This document shows positions 1 to 8,205 of a stretch of DNA of 64,000 nucleotides, piece after piece. A model generated the notes under the pieces. It had not been told where the DNA came from. It did not search any database and saw only the letters and a program-made list of their open reading frames with translations. The position numbers were made by a program, and so were the translations under genes. Numbering within the stretch: the stretch's first letter is position 1; each line of letters begins with the position of its first letter. The stretch is from Streptomyces exfoliatus (GTDB lineage Bacteria; Actinomycetota; Actinomycetes; Streptomycetales; Streptomycetaceae): NCBI RefSeq assembly GCF_000725545.1, contig NZ_JNZP01000010.1, positions 62,001-126,000 of the forward strand, in the 5' to 3' direction.

Positions 1-453
1 ACCGACGGTCATCCAGACAAACAGCCTGGGGAAGACACCTCCAACCTTCCGGCCCGGACGGCCGAGCCCGCCGACTCGGCGCCACCGCCTCCGCCTTCGC
101 CTCCCTCGGAAGACGCCCGCGCCCTCATCGGCGCCCTCCCCCTGCTCTCCCCCGCCCTTCGCCACATCCCGCCCGGCATGCGTGACGAACTCGCCCACCT
201 CGCCGCCCGATGGCTCGACGCCGGCCACACCTCCACCGACGTCCACGAGCACATCCTGCGCGGCCTTCCCGGCGCCGGGACGCCCGTCCACCGGCCCGGC
301 GGCCTCGTCCGGTACCTCCTGCGCCGGCCGCTCGCCGACGAGACCCTGTGCCCCGAATGCGCCATGAATTCCTCCGGGGAAATCGCCGGGCGAAATCCAC
401 AAACGGAATCCGCCGGAACGGCGTCAGGGCCGCCATATCGACTCAACTGCTAA
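1..453 (+). CDS. C-terminal part of an unrecognised protein (5' truncated by window)
   Basis: The frame is open from base 1 and ends in TAA at 451-453, so only about 150 C-terminal residues are visible. They begin with a Pro/Ser/Glu-rich linker (roughly residues 20-40 of the visible part). A compact helical segment follows, containing LAARWLDAGHT, VHEHILRGLP and GGLVRYLLRR, and then a DETLCPECA motif. This looks like the C-terminal segment of a widespread Streptomyces DNA-associated protein, but I cannot name the family from this part. It converges on the lipoprotein gene at 450-1151, and the two stop codons overlap by about 3 nt with no room for a terminator. Confidence 0.6.
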   Translation, partial: TDGHPDKQPGEDTSNLPARTAEPADSAPPPPPSPPSEDARALIGALPLLSPALRHIPPGMRDELAHLAARWLDAGHTSTDVHEHILRGLPGAGTPVHRPGGLVRYLLRRPLADETLCPECAMNSSGEIAGRNPQTESAGTASGPPYRLNC

Positions 454-1151
454 ATTCCGACATTTGCGGGCGAGAACTTACCGGTTGCAGGCGCCACGCA
501 CGTATCCACGACGGTCTTTTCGCCGGCCGCCGAGCCCTTGACGCAGAGCCGCCCTCCCCTCTCCCTCAGATCGAGGAAGAAACCGGTGGTCACGCCCGTC
601 GACCGGAGGCCGTGGATGCGCTCGTCGATGTAGCCGAGGCCGTTCAGAACCTTCCTGACCTGGCCGGGAGCGGGGTCCTTCAGCTTGAGCAGCGCCTGGG
701 TGAGGCGCTCCTCGTGCAGGCCGCTCGCGCACAGGTCGCGCGCGCTCAGCTCCACCTCCGGACCGGCTGTCGGCGCGGTCGGCTCGATCGGGTCGGCCGG
801 CGGCGTCTCCCCCGGCGCGATCGGGAGTTCGTCCGCGCTACTCCCAGGACTACTAGGCCGGTTGGCGGGCGCATGACCGGAAGGGCACGGTCCGGCGACC
901 GCGTCCAGCATCACGGCGAACGCCGCGCTCCGCGCGCTGTCGACCGCGGCGCTCGCACTACCAGCCATGTCGTTCGAGGCGCGCCCACCGCCCGTCTCGC
1001 CGGCCGGACCGCCACCGCAGGCCGTGAGCGTCACGGCGGCGAGGACCGCCGCCGCGAGGGCGAGTCGCGGGCGGCCCCGCGTGCGTGCCGCCGGTCGTTC
1101 GGCCGGTCGCACGGACGGGCTGTTCGAGGCGTGGGGGCGCGTCATCCGCAC
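450..1151 (-). CDS. Putative lipoprotein, function unknown
   Basis: The protein has 233 residues. A basic N-terminus (several Arg, residues 20-28) precedes a hydrophobic stretch and a lipobox ending LTAC-GGG near residue 45, so it should be exported and lipid-anchored. After a Gly/Ala/Ser-rich linker, the C-terminal half contains DLCASGLHEERLTQAL, VRKVLNGLGY and GVTTGFFLDLRERGG. That pattern suggests a small folded domain with two cysteines near the end (LCVKGS and VDTCVAP). No enzyme motif is recognisable. A start two codons later (MTRPHAS) is equally possible. Confidence 0.65.
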   Translation of the reverse strand: MRMTRPHASNSPSVRPAERPAARTRGRPRLALAAAVLAAVTLTACGGGPAGETGGGRASNDMAGSASAAVDSARSAAFAVMLDAVAGPCPSGHAPANRPSSPGSSADELPIAPGETPPADPIEPTAPTAGPEVELSARDLCASGLHEERLTQALLKLKDPAPGQVRKVLNGLGYIDERIHGLRSTGVTTGFFLDLRERGGRLCVKGSAAGEKTVVDTCVAPATGKFSPANVGI

Positions 1152-1353
1152 AGTCTCGACCCCGATAGCTCACTCCGCATGAGTACCCCTACTCATTGCC
1201 ATTTCGGCCACTGGCCGGAATTGAATGTAAATCACTTTCGCTAATTGAGCGAATTGTATTCAGCTCCTCTCAGGCTCTTGTGAACGCATCCTTCGGCGCC
1301 CTAAGGTCCGCAGCGATCGGCAAACGATCAACTCGATGCATGAGGGGGAATTC
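1152..1353. promoter_or_regulatory. Divergent promoter region of the lipoprotein and phospholipase genes
   Basis: This gap of about 200 nt is locally AT-richer (1190-1265) than its surroundings, as expected for promoters. It holds a short inverted repeat, TTCGCT-aattg-AGCGAA, at 1237-1253. No confident -35/-10 pair is visible. Confidence 0.35.
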
Positions 1354-3006
1354 GTGCGCAGAACCGCTCTACCCGTCATCGCCGCGCTGTCCATGGCGCT
1401 GCTGCTCCCGCAGAACGCCACCGGCATCACGCCCGCCGCACCGCAGGCCGCCGGAGCCGAGATCGTCGACCCGCCGGCCGCCACCGGCGACTTCCAGGAA
1501 GTCGGCCCGGGTGTGTACTCGACCGACAGCAAGACCTTCGAGATAGCCGAGAACGACGCCGGCGTCGGCGCCATCGGCCGCAGACACAGCGTCACCGCGC
1601 AGGCGGACGGCGTCGCCAGACCCCAGTCGGCCCCCGCGAGCCGCCCCGACATGGGCGTCTTCGGTCCCGGCTGGGAGGCGGAGTTCCTCGGCGGCGAGCT
1701 CAACCAGAAGCTGGAGCAGCAGGGCGACGCCATCGTCGTCACCGACCTCAACGTCGGCGAGTCCGTGCGCTACCTGCTCAAGAGCAGCCTCGACTTCCCC
1801 GACGGCGGCGGGGTGAAGAAGTACGAGACCGCCGAGGGCGACAAGATCACCGACACCACCCGGTGGGACTCCGCCACCGGAACCCTGGTCTCCACCATGG
1901 TCGAGACCCTCAACGTGAACCTCTCGGTGGCGGACGAGGGGCAGCCCGACGGCGGCACCGAGGTCGGCGACGAGCCCGTGGCCGCCGCGAGCCTCCTGCC
2001 CACCCGTACCTGGAAGCAGGCCGCTCCCGGCGTCAACGCCTGGCGGGTCACCAGCGCGGGCAACGCGGCCTACGGCGTCTCCACCGTCTCCTACGACTCC
2101 AAGGGCCGGATCTCCACCATCACGGAGCCTGCCGTCGGGGAGGCCCTGAAGGAGACCGTGGCGATCAGCTACGCGAGCACCACCACGGCCTCGGGGACGG
2201 CGCTCGGCGACTACGCGGGCCGTGCCAAGGAGGTCAAGGTCACCACCGGTGCCACGACGCAGACCGTCGCCCGCTACACGTACGACGCCTCGGGCCTGCT
2301 GCGCTCGGTGACCAACCCGGTCCAGAGCAGCGCCGCGGTGGCGTCCTACGTGTACGACTCCACCGGCCGCGTCTCCGACATCGTCTCGCCGGACCACGGC
2401 GACTGGGACCTGACCTACCCGGCGGCGTCGGCCTCGCCGGACGTCCTGCCGACCGGGCCCGCCCGCCCGGCCGCGGACGCGCCGATCGAGGGCGCGACCG
2501 GGATCACCGACCCGAACGCCGTCGCTCCGCCGGCCACGGACATCGGCCCGGGTGAGATCTCCGACCCGGAGGCCTACCCGCGCAAGTGCAGCTGGGCCCG
2601 TCACTGGCTCTACTACTGGAAGACCGGCTGCGCCGCCTGGGCCGCGCACTACGGCTGGCACAAGCCCTACTTCAAGTACACCAAGACCGGCTACCGCGTC
2701 GTGGGCATCAACTACGACGGCTGCAGCACCCCCGGCCCGAACGTCAGCAAGCCGGGCGGCTGGAACTTCCGTCCCGCGTGCGACATGCACGACTACGGCT
2801 ACGGCCTGATCGGCAACACGTACAAGGGTTACGCGTACTACCTCGACCGGCACAAGAAGGTCGCCGTGGACGACGTCTTCTACACGACGCTGCGCGACAA
2901 GGTGTGCTCGGGCTACTTCTGGAAGAGGGCCTGCCGCGCCACCGCGTGGACCTACCGCCAGGGCGTCCGCGCGGGCAACCCGAAGAACGGTGCCAACCGC
3001 ACCTGA
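1354..3006 (+). CDS. Secreted prokaryotic phospholipase A2 with YD-repeat-like N-terminal region
   Basis: The GTG at 1354 is preceded by GAGGGGG at the right distance; an in-frame ATG at 1336 has no such site. That gives 550 residues. An RR-containing signal peptide ends around residue 30. Residues 30-380 hold Tyr-Asp motifs like those of RHS/YD-repeat proteins (YTYDASG near 310, YVYDSTGR near 334). The C-terminal 140 residues are a bacterial phospholipase A2 domain with the catalytic His-Asp pair in CDMHDYGYG (H479/D480) and six cysteines between residue 412 and the C-terminus. Family knowledge predicts hydrolysis of the sn-2 ester of phospholipids outside the cell. Streptomyces PLA2 is normally a stand-alone enzyme of about 120 residues, so the long N-terminal region is unusual. 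Confidence 0.85.
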   Translation: MRRTALPVIAALSMALLLPQNATGITPAAPQAAGAEIVDPPAATGDFQEVGPGVYSTDSKTFEIAENDAGVGAIGRRHSVTAQADGVARPQSAPASRPDMGVFGPGWEAEFLGGELNQKLEQQGDAIVVTDLNVGESVRYLLKSSLDFPDGGGVKKYETAEGDKITDTTRWDSATGTLVSTMVETLNVNLSVADEGQPDGGTEVGDEPVAAASLLPTRTWKQAAPGVNAWRVTSAGNAAYGVSTVSYDSKGRISTITEPAVGEALKETVAISYASTTTASGTALGDYAGRAKEVKVTTGATTQTVARYTYDASGLLRSVTNPVQSSAAVASYVYDSTGRVSDIVSPDHGDWDLTYPAASASPDVLPTGPARPAADAPIEGATGITDPNAVAPPATDIGPGEISDPEAYPRKCSWARHWLYYWKTGCAAWAAHYGWHKPYFKYTKTGYRVVGINYDGCSTPGPNVSKPGGWNFRPACDMHDYGYGLIGNTYKGYAYYLDRHKKVAVDDVFYTTLRDKVCSGYFWKRACRATAWTYRQGVRAGNPKNGANRT

Positions 3007-3046
3007 TCGACGGCTCGACCGCTGACGGAGCATGCCCCGGGGCGTC

Positions 3047-3083
3047 AAGGGCCGGGGGGCGAACCCATCGCCGCCCGGCCCTT
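3047..3083 (+). terminator. Hairpin terminator after the phospholipase gene
   Basis: Arms AAGGGCCGGG (3047-3056) and CCCGGCCCTT (3074-3083) form a 10-bp stem about 40 nt past the stop codon. There is no U-tract, as is common in Streptomyces. Confidence 0.6.
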
Positions 3084-3194
3084 TCCCCTCCGCGCGCCGC
3101 GCCGCGCCCTCCACGCCGCGCCGCGCCCCGCACCCCGCGCGCCGCGTCCGGCTCTCCGTCCTCACGTTTTCGCGCCTGTGCGCTGCCACCGTCT

Positions 3195-3242
3195 CCACGG
3201 GCTGAGCCATGCCCTCGTTCCCACGGGCTGAGCGATGTCCTC
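3195..3242 (+). repeat. Tandem direct repeat upstream of the subtilase gene
   Basis: Two 22-bp copies starting CCACGGGCTGAGC lie at 3195-3216 and 3221-3242, 26 bp apart and differing at two positions. They sit directly before the start region of the protease gene, so they could be regulatory or a small duplication. Confidence 0.6.
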
Positions 3243-3260
3243 TTTCTCTCCGAGGCCACT

Positions 3261-6038
3261 GTGAAGAAGAAGATTTGGGCCACGGTCATCACCGCGATGA
3301 CGACCGTGTCGCTCGGCGCGATGCCGGCCCAGGCCGCCGCGCCGCTGAGCACCTCCACGACGGCCGACGCGGCCGACGGGATCATCGACCCGCCCCTGTA
3401 CGACGCCACCGCCGCCGGCGGCACGGTCCGCGTCAACGTCGTCACCGAGAACCGCACGGACATCCCCGACGCGGCGACCGCGGGTGAGACGAAGCAGTCC
3501 TTCTCGACCCTGCCGGTGGTCACCCTCAAGGTCGACCGCGCCGGCCTCGACGCCCTGGCCGCCAAGCCGGGCGTGGTCAGCGTCACCGAGGACACGCCGG
3601 TGCCGCCGTCCCTGGACGGGAGCATCCCCCTGATCGGCGGTGACAAGGCCCTCGCCGCGGGCAAGACCGGCGCGGGCAGCGCGATAGCCATCCTGGACAC
3701 CGGCGTCGCGACCCAGCACCCGTTCCTGAAGGGCCGCATCAAGGCCGAGGCGTGCTTCTCCCCGAGCGACCCGGACCTCGGCGCCTCCAGCCTGTGCCCC
3801 AACGGGACCGACCGGCAGGAGGGCATCGGCACCGCCGACTCCGAGGCCGGGGCGTGCGCGACCGCCTCCGGTTGTGACCACGGCACCCACGTGGCCGGTA
3901 TCGCGGCGGGCAACGGCGCGGGCCTCACCGGAGCCCCGGCCCGCGGTGTGGCCCCCGGCGCCGACCTCATCGCCATCCAGGTCTTCAGCAGGTTCGACTC
4001 GGACGACTACTGCGGCGGCTCCGCCCCCTGCGTCCTGAGCTTCACCAGCGCCCAACTGGCCGGTCTGGAGAAGGTGCTGCAGCTGCGTCAGGCCGGGACG
4101 CCCGTCATCGCGGCGAACCTCAGCCTGGGCGGAGGCCGTTACACCAGCGACTGCACCGCCGACCCCCGCAAGCTGGCCATCGACAATCTGCTCGGCGCCG
4201 GTGTCGCCACCGTGGTCGCGGCCGGCAACAACGGGTACACCGACGCGGTCAGTGCCCCCGGCTGCGTCTCCTCCGCCGTGACCGTCGGCTCCACCACCCC
4301 GGACGACGAGCTGTCGGCGTTCACCAACCGGGGTCCGCTGCTCGACCTGTTCGCGCCCGGCACCGGCATCGTGTCCTCCGTCACCGGCGGCGGGTACGCC
4401 CCCAAGAACGGCACCTCCATGGCCGCACCGCACGTGGCGGGCGCCTTCGCGGTGCTGCGGCAGGCGTTCCCCACGAAGACCGTCACGGAACTCCAGGCGC
4501 TCCTGAAGTCCAGCGGCAGGAGCATCGGCTACACCGGTGCCACCACCCCGCGCATCGACCTCGGCCAGGCGCTCGCCCCGAAGAAGACCGGCATCGTCGA
4601 CTTCAACGGTGACGGCGTCGAGGACATCGCCATCGCCGACCCGGCGGCCACCGTCGGCGGCGTCACGACCGCCGGTACGGTCTGGGTCACGTACGGCGGA
4701 GGCAAGGGCACCGCCGGGATCAACCAGAACCTCGACTGGGTGCCGGGCGGCGCCGAGCAGAGCGACTGGTTCGGCGAGGAACTCGCCACCGTCGACTACG
4801 ACAAGGACGGCTACACCGACCTGGTCGTCGGAACTCCCTCGGAGGACGTGGGCTCCGCCGTCGACGCGGGCTTCGTCGACATCCTGTACGGCGCCGCCGG
4901 CGGTCTGGGCACCGGCACCAAGAAGAACACCCACCTCGAACAGGGCCAGGGCACCGGCGCGATCGCCGGTTCGGCCGCCGAGGCGGGCGACCGCATGGGC
5001 CACGCGATCGCGGCCGGCACCACCAGGGCGGGCGTCCCGTACCTGCTGATCGGCAACCCCGGTGAAGCCCTCGGCGCCCACACCGGCGCCGGCAGCGCCT
5101 TCTACGTCCACGGCAGCACCAGCGTCACCATCCACCAGGACAGCGCGGGCGTCCCGGGCAGTGTGGAGAAGGACGACAAGTACGGCTTCAGCGTGACCGG
5201 CGACGCCAACTTCCTCGCCATCGGCTCTCCCGGTGAGGCCATCGGCACCGACGCGAAGTCCGGCGGCGTGGCCCTCTTCGACCCCAACAAGCTCGACGCC
5301 GAGGGCAAGCCCACCCCGCTGGCGGGCCTCGACCAGGACAACGCGGCGATCTCCGGCGGCGCCGAGCCCGGTGACGAGTTCGGCTTCGCGGTGGCCATCG
5401 CCCCGTTCCGCGCGTCGACCGCCGCCACCGCGTCCGAGTCGATCCTCGCGATCGGTTCGCCCGGCGAGGGCGTGGTCGTGGACGGCGAGAACCGCCTCAA
5501 CGCCGGCCGGGTCGTACAGATCCGGATCAAGCCCGACGGCACCTGGAGCTACCTGCGCGAACTCAAGCAGGGCACCGCGGACGACACGGTCTCCGGCACC
5601 TCCGAGACCGGTGACCGCATGGGCGAGACCCTGGCCGCCGTCAACACCGCCCCGGACGCCGTGAGCACCTCGGCGTCCATGCGGCTCGCCGTCGGCACGC
5701 CCGGCGAGGCCATCGGCACGGTCACCCAGGCGGGCGCGGTCCACACCTTCTCGCTCGCCGGTTCGGCCGGGACCAACGACCGCTGGATCGAGGCGGGCGA
5801 CGGCGACGGCATTCCCGGCACCCCGGGCACGAAGCAGTACCTGGGCAAGAGCCTGTCGTTCACCGCCACGCGCCTGTACGTCGGCATGGCGTACGGGCCG
5901 AACGCCGGCGGGGCCCTGTACGCCCTGCCGATGTCCAACGTGACCGTCGGCGGGACGGTCGCCCCGGTGACCGCGTACAAGCCGGGGACGGGCGGCGTGT
6001 CCTCGGGCGGCGTCCGCTTCGGGTACGCCTCGCGGTAG
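3261..6038 (+). CDS. Secreted S8 subtilisin-like serine protease with C-terminal FG-GAP repeats
   Basis: The GTG at 3261 has GAGG five bases upstream and begins an Ala-rich signal peptide (VKKKIWATV... AQAAA), giving 925 residues. The catalytic triad is visible: Asp146 in AILDTG, His207 in DHGTHVAG and Ser386 in GTSMAAPHVAG, with the oxyanion Asn in VVAAGNNG. A region around residues 60-120 resembles an inhibitor-I9 propeptide. After the protease domain (to about residue 440), the last 480 residues contain calcium-binding-type repeats such as DFNGDGVEDIAIADP, DYDKDGYTDLVVGTP and several IGSPGEAIG units. These are typical of integrin-like FG-GAP beta-propellers. The expected role is an extracellular protease whose propeller binds a surface or substrate. 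Confidence 0.9.
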   Translation: MKKKIWATVITAMTTVSLGAMPAQAAAPLSTSTTADAADGIIDPPLYDATAAGGTVRVNVVTENRTDIPDAATAGETKQSFSTLPVVTLKVDRAGLDALAAKPGVVSVTEDTPVPPSLDGSIPLIGGDKALAAGKTGAGSAIAILDTGVATQHPFLKGRIKAEACFSPSDPDLGASSLCPNGTDRQEGIGTADSEAGACATASGCDHGTHVAGIAAGNGAGLTGAPARGVAPGADLIAIQVFSRFDSDDYCGGSAPCVLSFTSAQLAGLEKVLQLRQAGTPVIAANLSLGGGRYTSDCTADPRKLAIDNLLGAGVATVVAAGNNGYTDAVSAPGCVSSAVTVGSTTPDDELSAFTNRGPLLDLFAPGTGIVSSVTGGGYAPKNGTSMAAPHVAGAFAVLRQAFPTKTVTELQALLKSSGRSIGYTGATTPRIDLGQALAPKKTGIVDFNGDGVEDIAIADPAATVGGVTTAGTVWVTYGGGKGTAGINQNLDWVPGGAEQSDWFGEELATVDYDKDGYTDLVVGTPSEDVGSAVDAGFVDILYGAAGGLGTGTKKNTHLEQGQGTGAIAGSAAEAGDRMGHAIAAGTTRAGVPYLLIGNPGEALGAHTGAGSAFYVHGSTSVTIHQDSAGVPGSVEKDDKYGFSVTGDANFLAIGSPGEAIGTDAKSGGVALFDPNKLDAEGKPTPLAGLDQDNAAISGGAEPGDEFGFAVAIAPFRASTAATASESILAIGSPGEGVVVDGENRLNAGRVVQIRIKPDGTWSYLRELKQGTADDTVSGTSETGDRMGETLAAVNTAPDAVSTSASMRLAVGTPGEAIGTVTQAGAVHTFSLAGSAGTNDRWIEAGDGDGIPGTPGTKQYLGKSLSFTATRLYVGMAYGPNAGGALYALPMSNVTVGGTVAPVTAYKPGTGGVSSGGVRFGYASR

Positions 6039-6062
6039 CGGGAACCCCGCGCTCCTGAGGGA

Positions 6063-6104
6063 GAGAGCCCCTCGAAGACCCCACCCGGTCTTCGAGGGGC
6101 TCTC
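6063..6104. terminator. Bidirectional terminator between protease and GGDEF genes
   Basis: A perfect 18-bp stem, GAGAGCCCCTCGAAGACC (6063-6080) with its complement at 6087-6104, has a 6-nt loop. It lies between two convergent genes. Confidence 0.85.
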
Positions 6105-6107
6105 CCG

Positions 6108-7241
6108 TCAGGGATGGTCCGGCGGCTCCACCGGCGGCGCGTCCCTGAAGCGGCGGCGGTCGCGGGCGCCGGGAGGCGCGTCGGCGAGGCGGACGACCGT
6201 GCCGTCCCGGCCCGCCACCACCGGCTTCGCCGAACGGGCCGCCTTGGCCTGGTACTGGGCCGCGTCGGCGAGCCGGAAGAGTCGGCGCGCCGACTTCAGG
6301 GGGCCGATGGGGTCGCCGGTGGACGCCACTCCGCAGGCGACGCCCTCGCCGAGTTCCAGTTCCGCGGCCCGTACGCAGAGCTCCTCGGCGACCGCGACCA
6401 CCTCGTCGGCCGTCGGGCCGACCGTCAGGAGGCAGAACTCGTCGCCGCCGAGGCGGGCGGCGAGCGCGCCGGGGAGCCTGGCGCCGCACCGGGAGAGGAC
6501 GGAGCCGAAGCGTTCGAGGAGCCGGTCGCCGACGGCGTGGCCGTGGGTGTCGTTGACGCGCTTGAGGCCGTTGAGGTCGCAGACCAGCAGGCTGACGACG
6601 GAGCCGTCCGCGTGGTAGCGCTCGATGGCCTCGTCGAGGCGGGTGTCGACGGCCCGGCGGTTGGCGAGTCCGGTCAGGGGGTCGGTGAAGGCGAGTTTGC
6701 GGACCTCCTCCAGGCGTTCGGCCTGGGCGATGCCCGCCGCGACGACGGCCGCGAGCACGGTCGCGAAGTCGGCGTCCGCGCGGGTGAAAGGTTTCGTCTG
6801 GGGTGGCCTGGCCACGTACAGCTCGCCCCACGCCCGCCCGTGCAGCACGATCGGCGCCACCACGCAGCAGCCCCGGCCGCGCCGGCGCAGGCCGGTCACC
6901 CGGCCTGTCGACACCGGGTCGCCCGCGGTCTCCACCCAGGCGTCCGGCTCGCCGCCGCCCGCCCACTGCTCGTGCAGGAACTCGGTGATCTCGGGGAACT
7001 GGTGCACGGGATACGTCTCCGAGTCCGGGAACTCCTCCTCGCCCGGGGCCCGCTCCCCGGCGTTCACCAGGACCTTGAGGCGGCCGTGGTCCCGCTGCCA
7101 GACCGACAGGGCGGCGAAGCTTCCGTCGAGCCCGTCGCAGGACCCGAGCGCCGCCGCCCGCCAGAACTCGCGTGGAGTGTGCGCCGCCGCCATCCCCTGC
7201 GCCAGCGCCACTACGGCCCGCAGCCGCCCGTCCTCACCCAT
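6108..7241 (-). CDS. GAF-GGDEF diguanylate cyclase
   Basis: The protein has 377 residues and no membrane segment. Residues 20-175 form a GAF-like sensory domain (GCCVVAPIVLHGRAWGELYVARP). Residues 180-340 form a GGDEF domain with FTDPLTGLANRR at its start and an intact RLGGDEF signature at 265-269, so it should make cyclic di-GMP from GTP in the cytoplasm. The usual product-inhibition RxxD five residues before GGDEF is replaced by RLPG, implying no I-site feedback. Cyclic di-GMP in Streptomyces acts through BldD to hold cells in vegetative growth, and a BldD-like inverted repeat lies just upstream (7285-7299). Confidence 0.9.
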   Translation of the reverse strand: MGEDGRLRAVVALAQGMAAAHTPREFWRAAALGSCDGLDGSFAALSVWQRDHGRLKVLVNAGERAPGEEEFPDSETYPVHQFPEITEFLHEQWAGGGEPDAWVETAGDPVSTGRVTGLRRRGRGCCVVAPIVLHGRAWGELYVARPPQTKPFTRADADFATVLAAVVAAGIAQAERLEEVRKLAFTDPLTGLANRRAVDTRLDEAIERYHADGSVVSLLVCDLNGLKRVNDTHGHAVGDRLLERFGSVLSRCGARLPGALAARLGGDEFCLLTVGPTADEVVAVAEELCVRAAELELGEGVACGVASTGDPIGPLKSARRLFRLADAAQYQAKAARSAKPVVAGRDGTVVRLADAPPGARDRRRFRDAPPVEPPDHP

Positions 7242-7284
7242 TCCTCCAGCTTAGGGAGGTTTGACCCGTTTTCCCTTTCGAGAC

Positions 7285-7299
7285 GTCACCGTAAGTGAC
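7285..7299. promoter_or_regulatory. BldD-like inverted repeat upstream of the GGDEF gene
   Basis: GTCAC-cgtaa-GTGAC lies about 45 nt before the GGDEF start, inside the locally AT-rich gap at 7242-7333. It keeps the TnAC/GTnA arms of the BldD box but deviates at the two conserved central positions. BldD is known to target several GGDEF/EAL genes. Confidence 0.4.
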
Positions 7300-7333
7300 A
7301 TTTAGTGCAAAATGGGAAAATTGAGTCGCTGGA

Positions 7334-8140
7334 TCACTCGCCCGGCCAGTTCGGCTTCCGCTTCTCGTTGAAGGCCGCCACACCCTCCGCCCGGTCCCCC
7401 GAGAAGGCCACCGAACGCCAGGCCGCGTCCTCGACCTCCAGGCCCGCCCGCAGGTCGAGGCCCTGGCCGAGCCGCATGGCCTTCTTCGCCGCGCGCAGCC
7501 CGACCGGCGAGTTGGCCGCGATCCGCCCCGCGAGCTCCAGGGCGGCGGTCCGCGCGTCGTCCGCGAGGAGGTCGACGAGGCCGAGGTCGCGGGCCTCCGC
7601 CGCCTCCACCCGGCGGGCCGTGAAGACCAGCTCGGCGGCGCGCGCCGCGCCCACCCGGCGCGGGAGCAGCTGCGTACCGCCGCCGCCGGGGATGACGCCC
7701 ACGGACACCTCGGGGAGGCCGACCACGGCGGTCGCGTCGGCCACGATCACGTCGCAGGCGAGCGCCAGCTCGAAGCCCCCGCCGAGGGCGAAGCCGTGCA
7801 CGGCGGCGACGGTCGGCATCGGCAGCTCCAGGACGCCGGTGTAGGCGGCGCGGGCGGTCGGCCGCTGGCGGACCAGCTCGGCGTCGGTGAAGGAGTTGCG
7901 CTCCTTGAGGTCGGCGCCGACGCAGAAGGCCCGGTCGTTCGAGGAGGTGAGGACGGTGACGCGGACGGCCGGGTCGGCGGCGAGGGCCTCGCAGGCCGCG
8001 CCGAGGGAGCGGGCCATCTCGGAGGAGACCGCGTTCATCGCCTTGGGGCGGTCGAGGACCAGTTCGGCGACATGGCCCTCGCCCCCGTCGGCCCCGCCCT
8101 TTCGGACCACCACGAACTCACCGAAGCGCTGCTCGGACAT
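7334..8140 (-). CDS. Enoyl-CoA hydratase/isomerase (crotonase) family protein
   Basis: The 268 residues match the full crotonase length. Oxyanion-hole segments are present (FCVGADLKE near residue 70, GFALGGGFELALACD near 110). Both glutamates used for hydration appear, in GGGFELA and LPEVSVGVIPG, and GGGGTQLLPRRVG follows. The enzyme likely hydrates 2-enoyl-CoA esters in fatty-acid or branched-chain breakdown, though substrate cannot be read from sequence. It lies upstream of the GGDEF gene on the same strand with a 92-nt gap, and downstream of the adenylate cyclase with a 65-nt gap. Confidence 0.88.
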   Translation of the reverse strand: MSEQRFGEFVVVRKGGADGGEGHVAELVLDRPKAMNAVSSEMARSLGAACEALAADPAVRVTVLTSSNDRAFCVGADLKERNSFTDAELVRQRPTARAAYTGVLELPMPTVAAVHGFALGGGFELALACDVIVADATAVVGLPEVSVGVIPGGGGTQLLPRRVGAARAAELVFTARRVEAAEARDLGLVDLLADDARTAALELAGRIAANSPVGLRAAKKAMRLGQGLDLRAGLEVEDAAWRSVAFSGDRAEGVAAFNEKRKPNWPGE

Positions 8141-8205
8141 GACCGCACACCCTCCCGACCAAGACCCACCTGTTAACGGCTGTTAACCGGTGCTCGTCGG
8201 AGATC

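Noticed and set aside
1369..3210. Long minus-strand open frame opposite the phospholipase gene
   Set aside because: Its translation is low-complexity Gly/Val/Arg typical of the antisense of high-GC coding sequence; the plus strand has a signal peptide and catalytic motifs.
2586..3260. Upstream extension of the subtilase frame
   Set aside because: It overlaps the phospholipase gene and its terminator; a signal peptide begins at the GTG at 3261.
3162..5744. 860-codon minus-strand frame opposite the subtilase
   Set aside because: Same reason; the plus frame carries the full protease triad and FG-GAP repeats.
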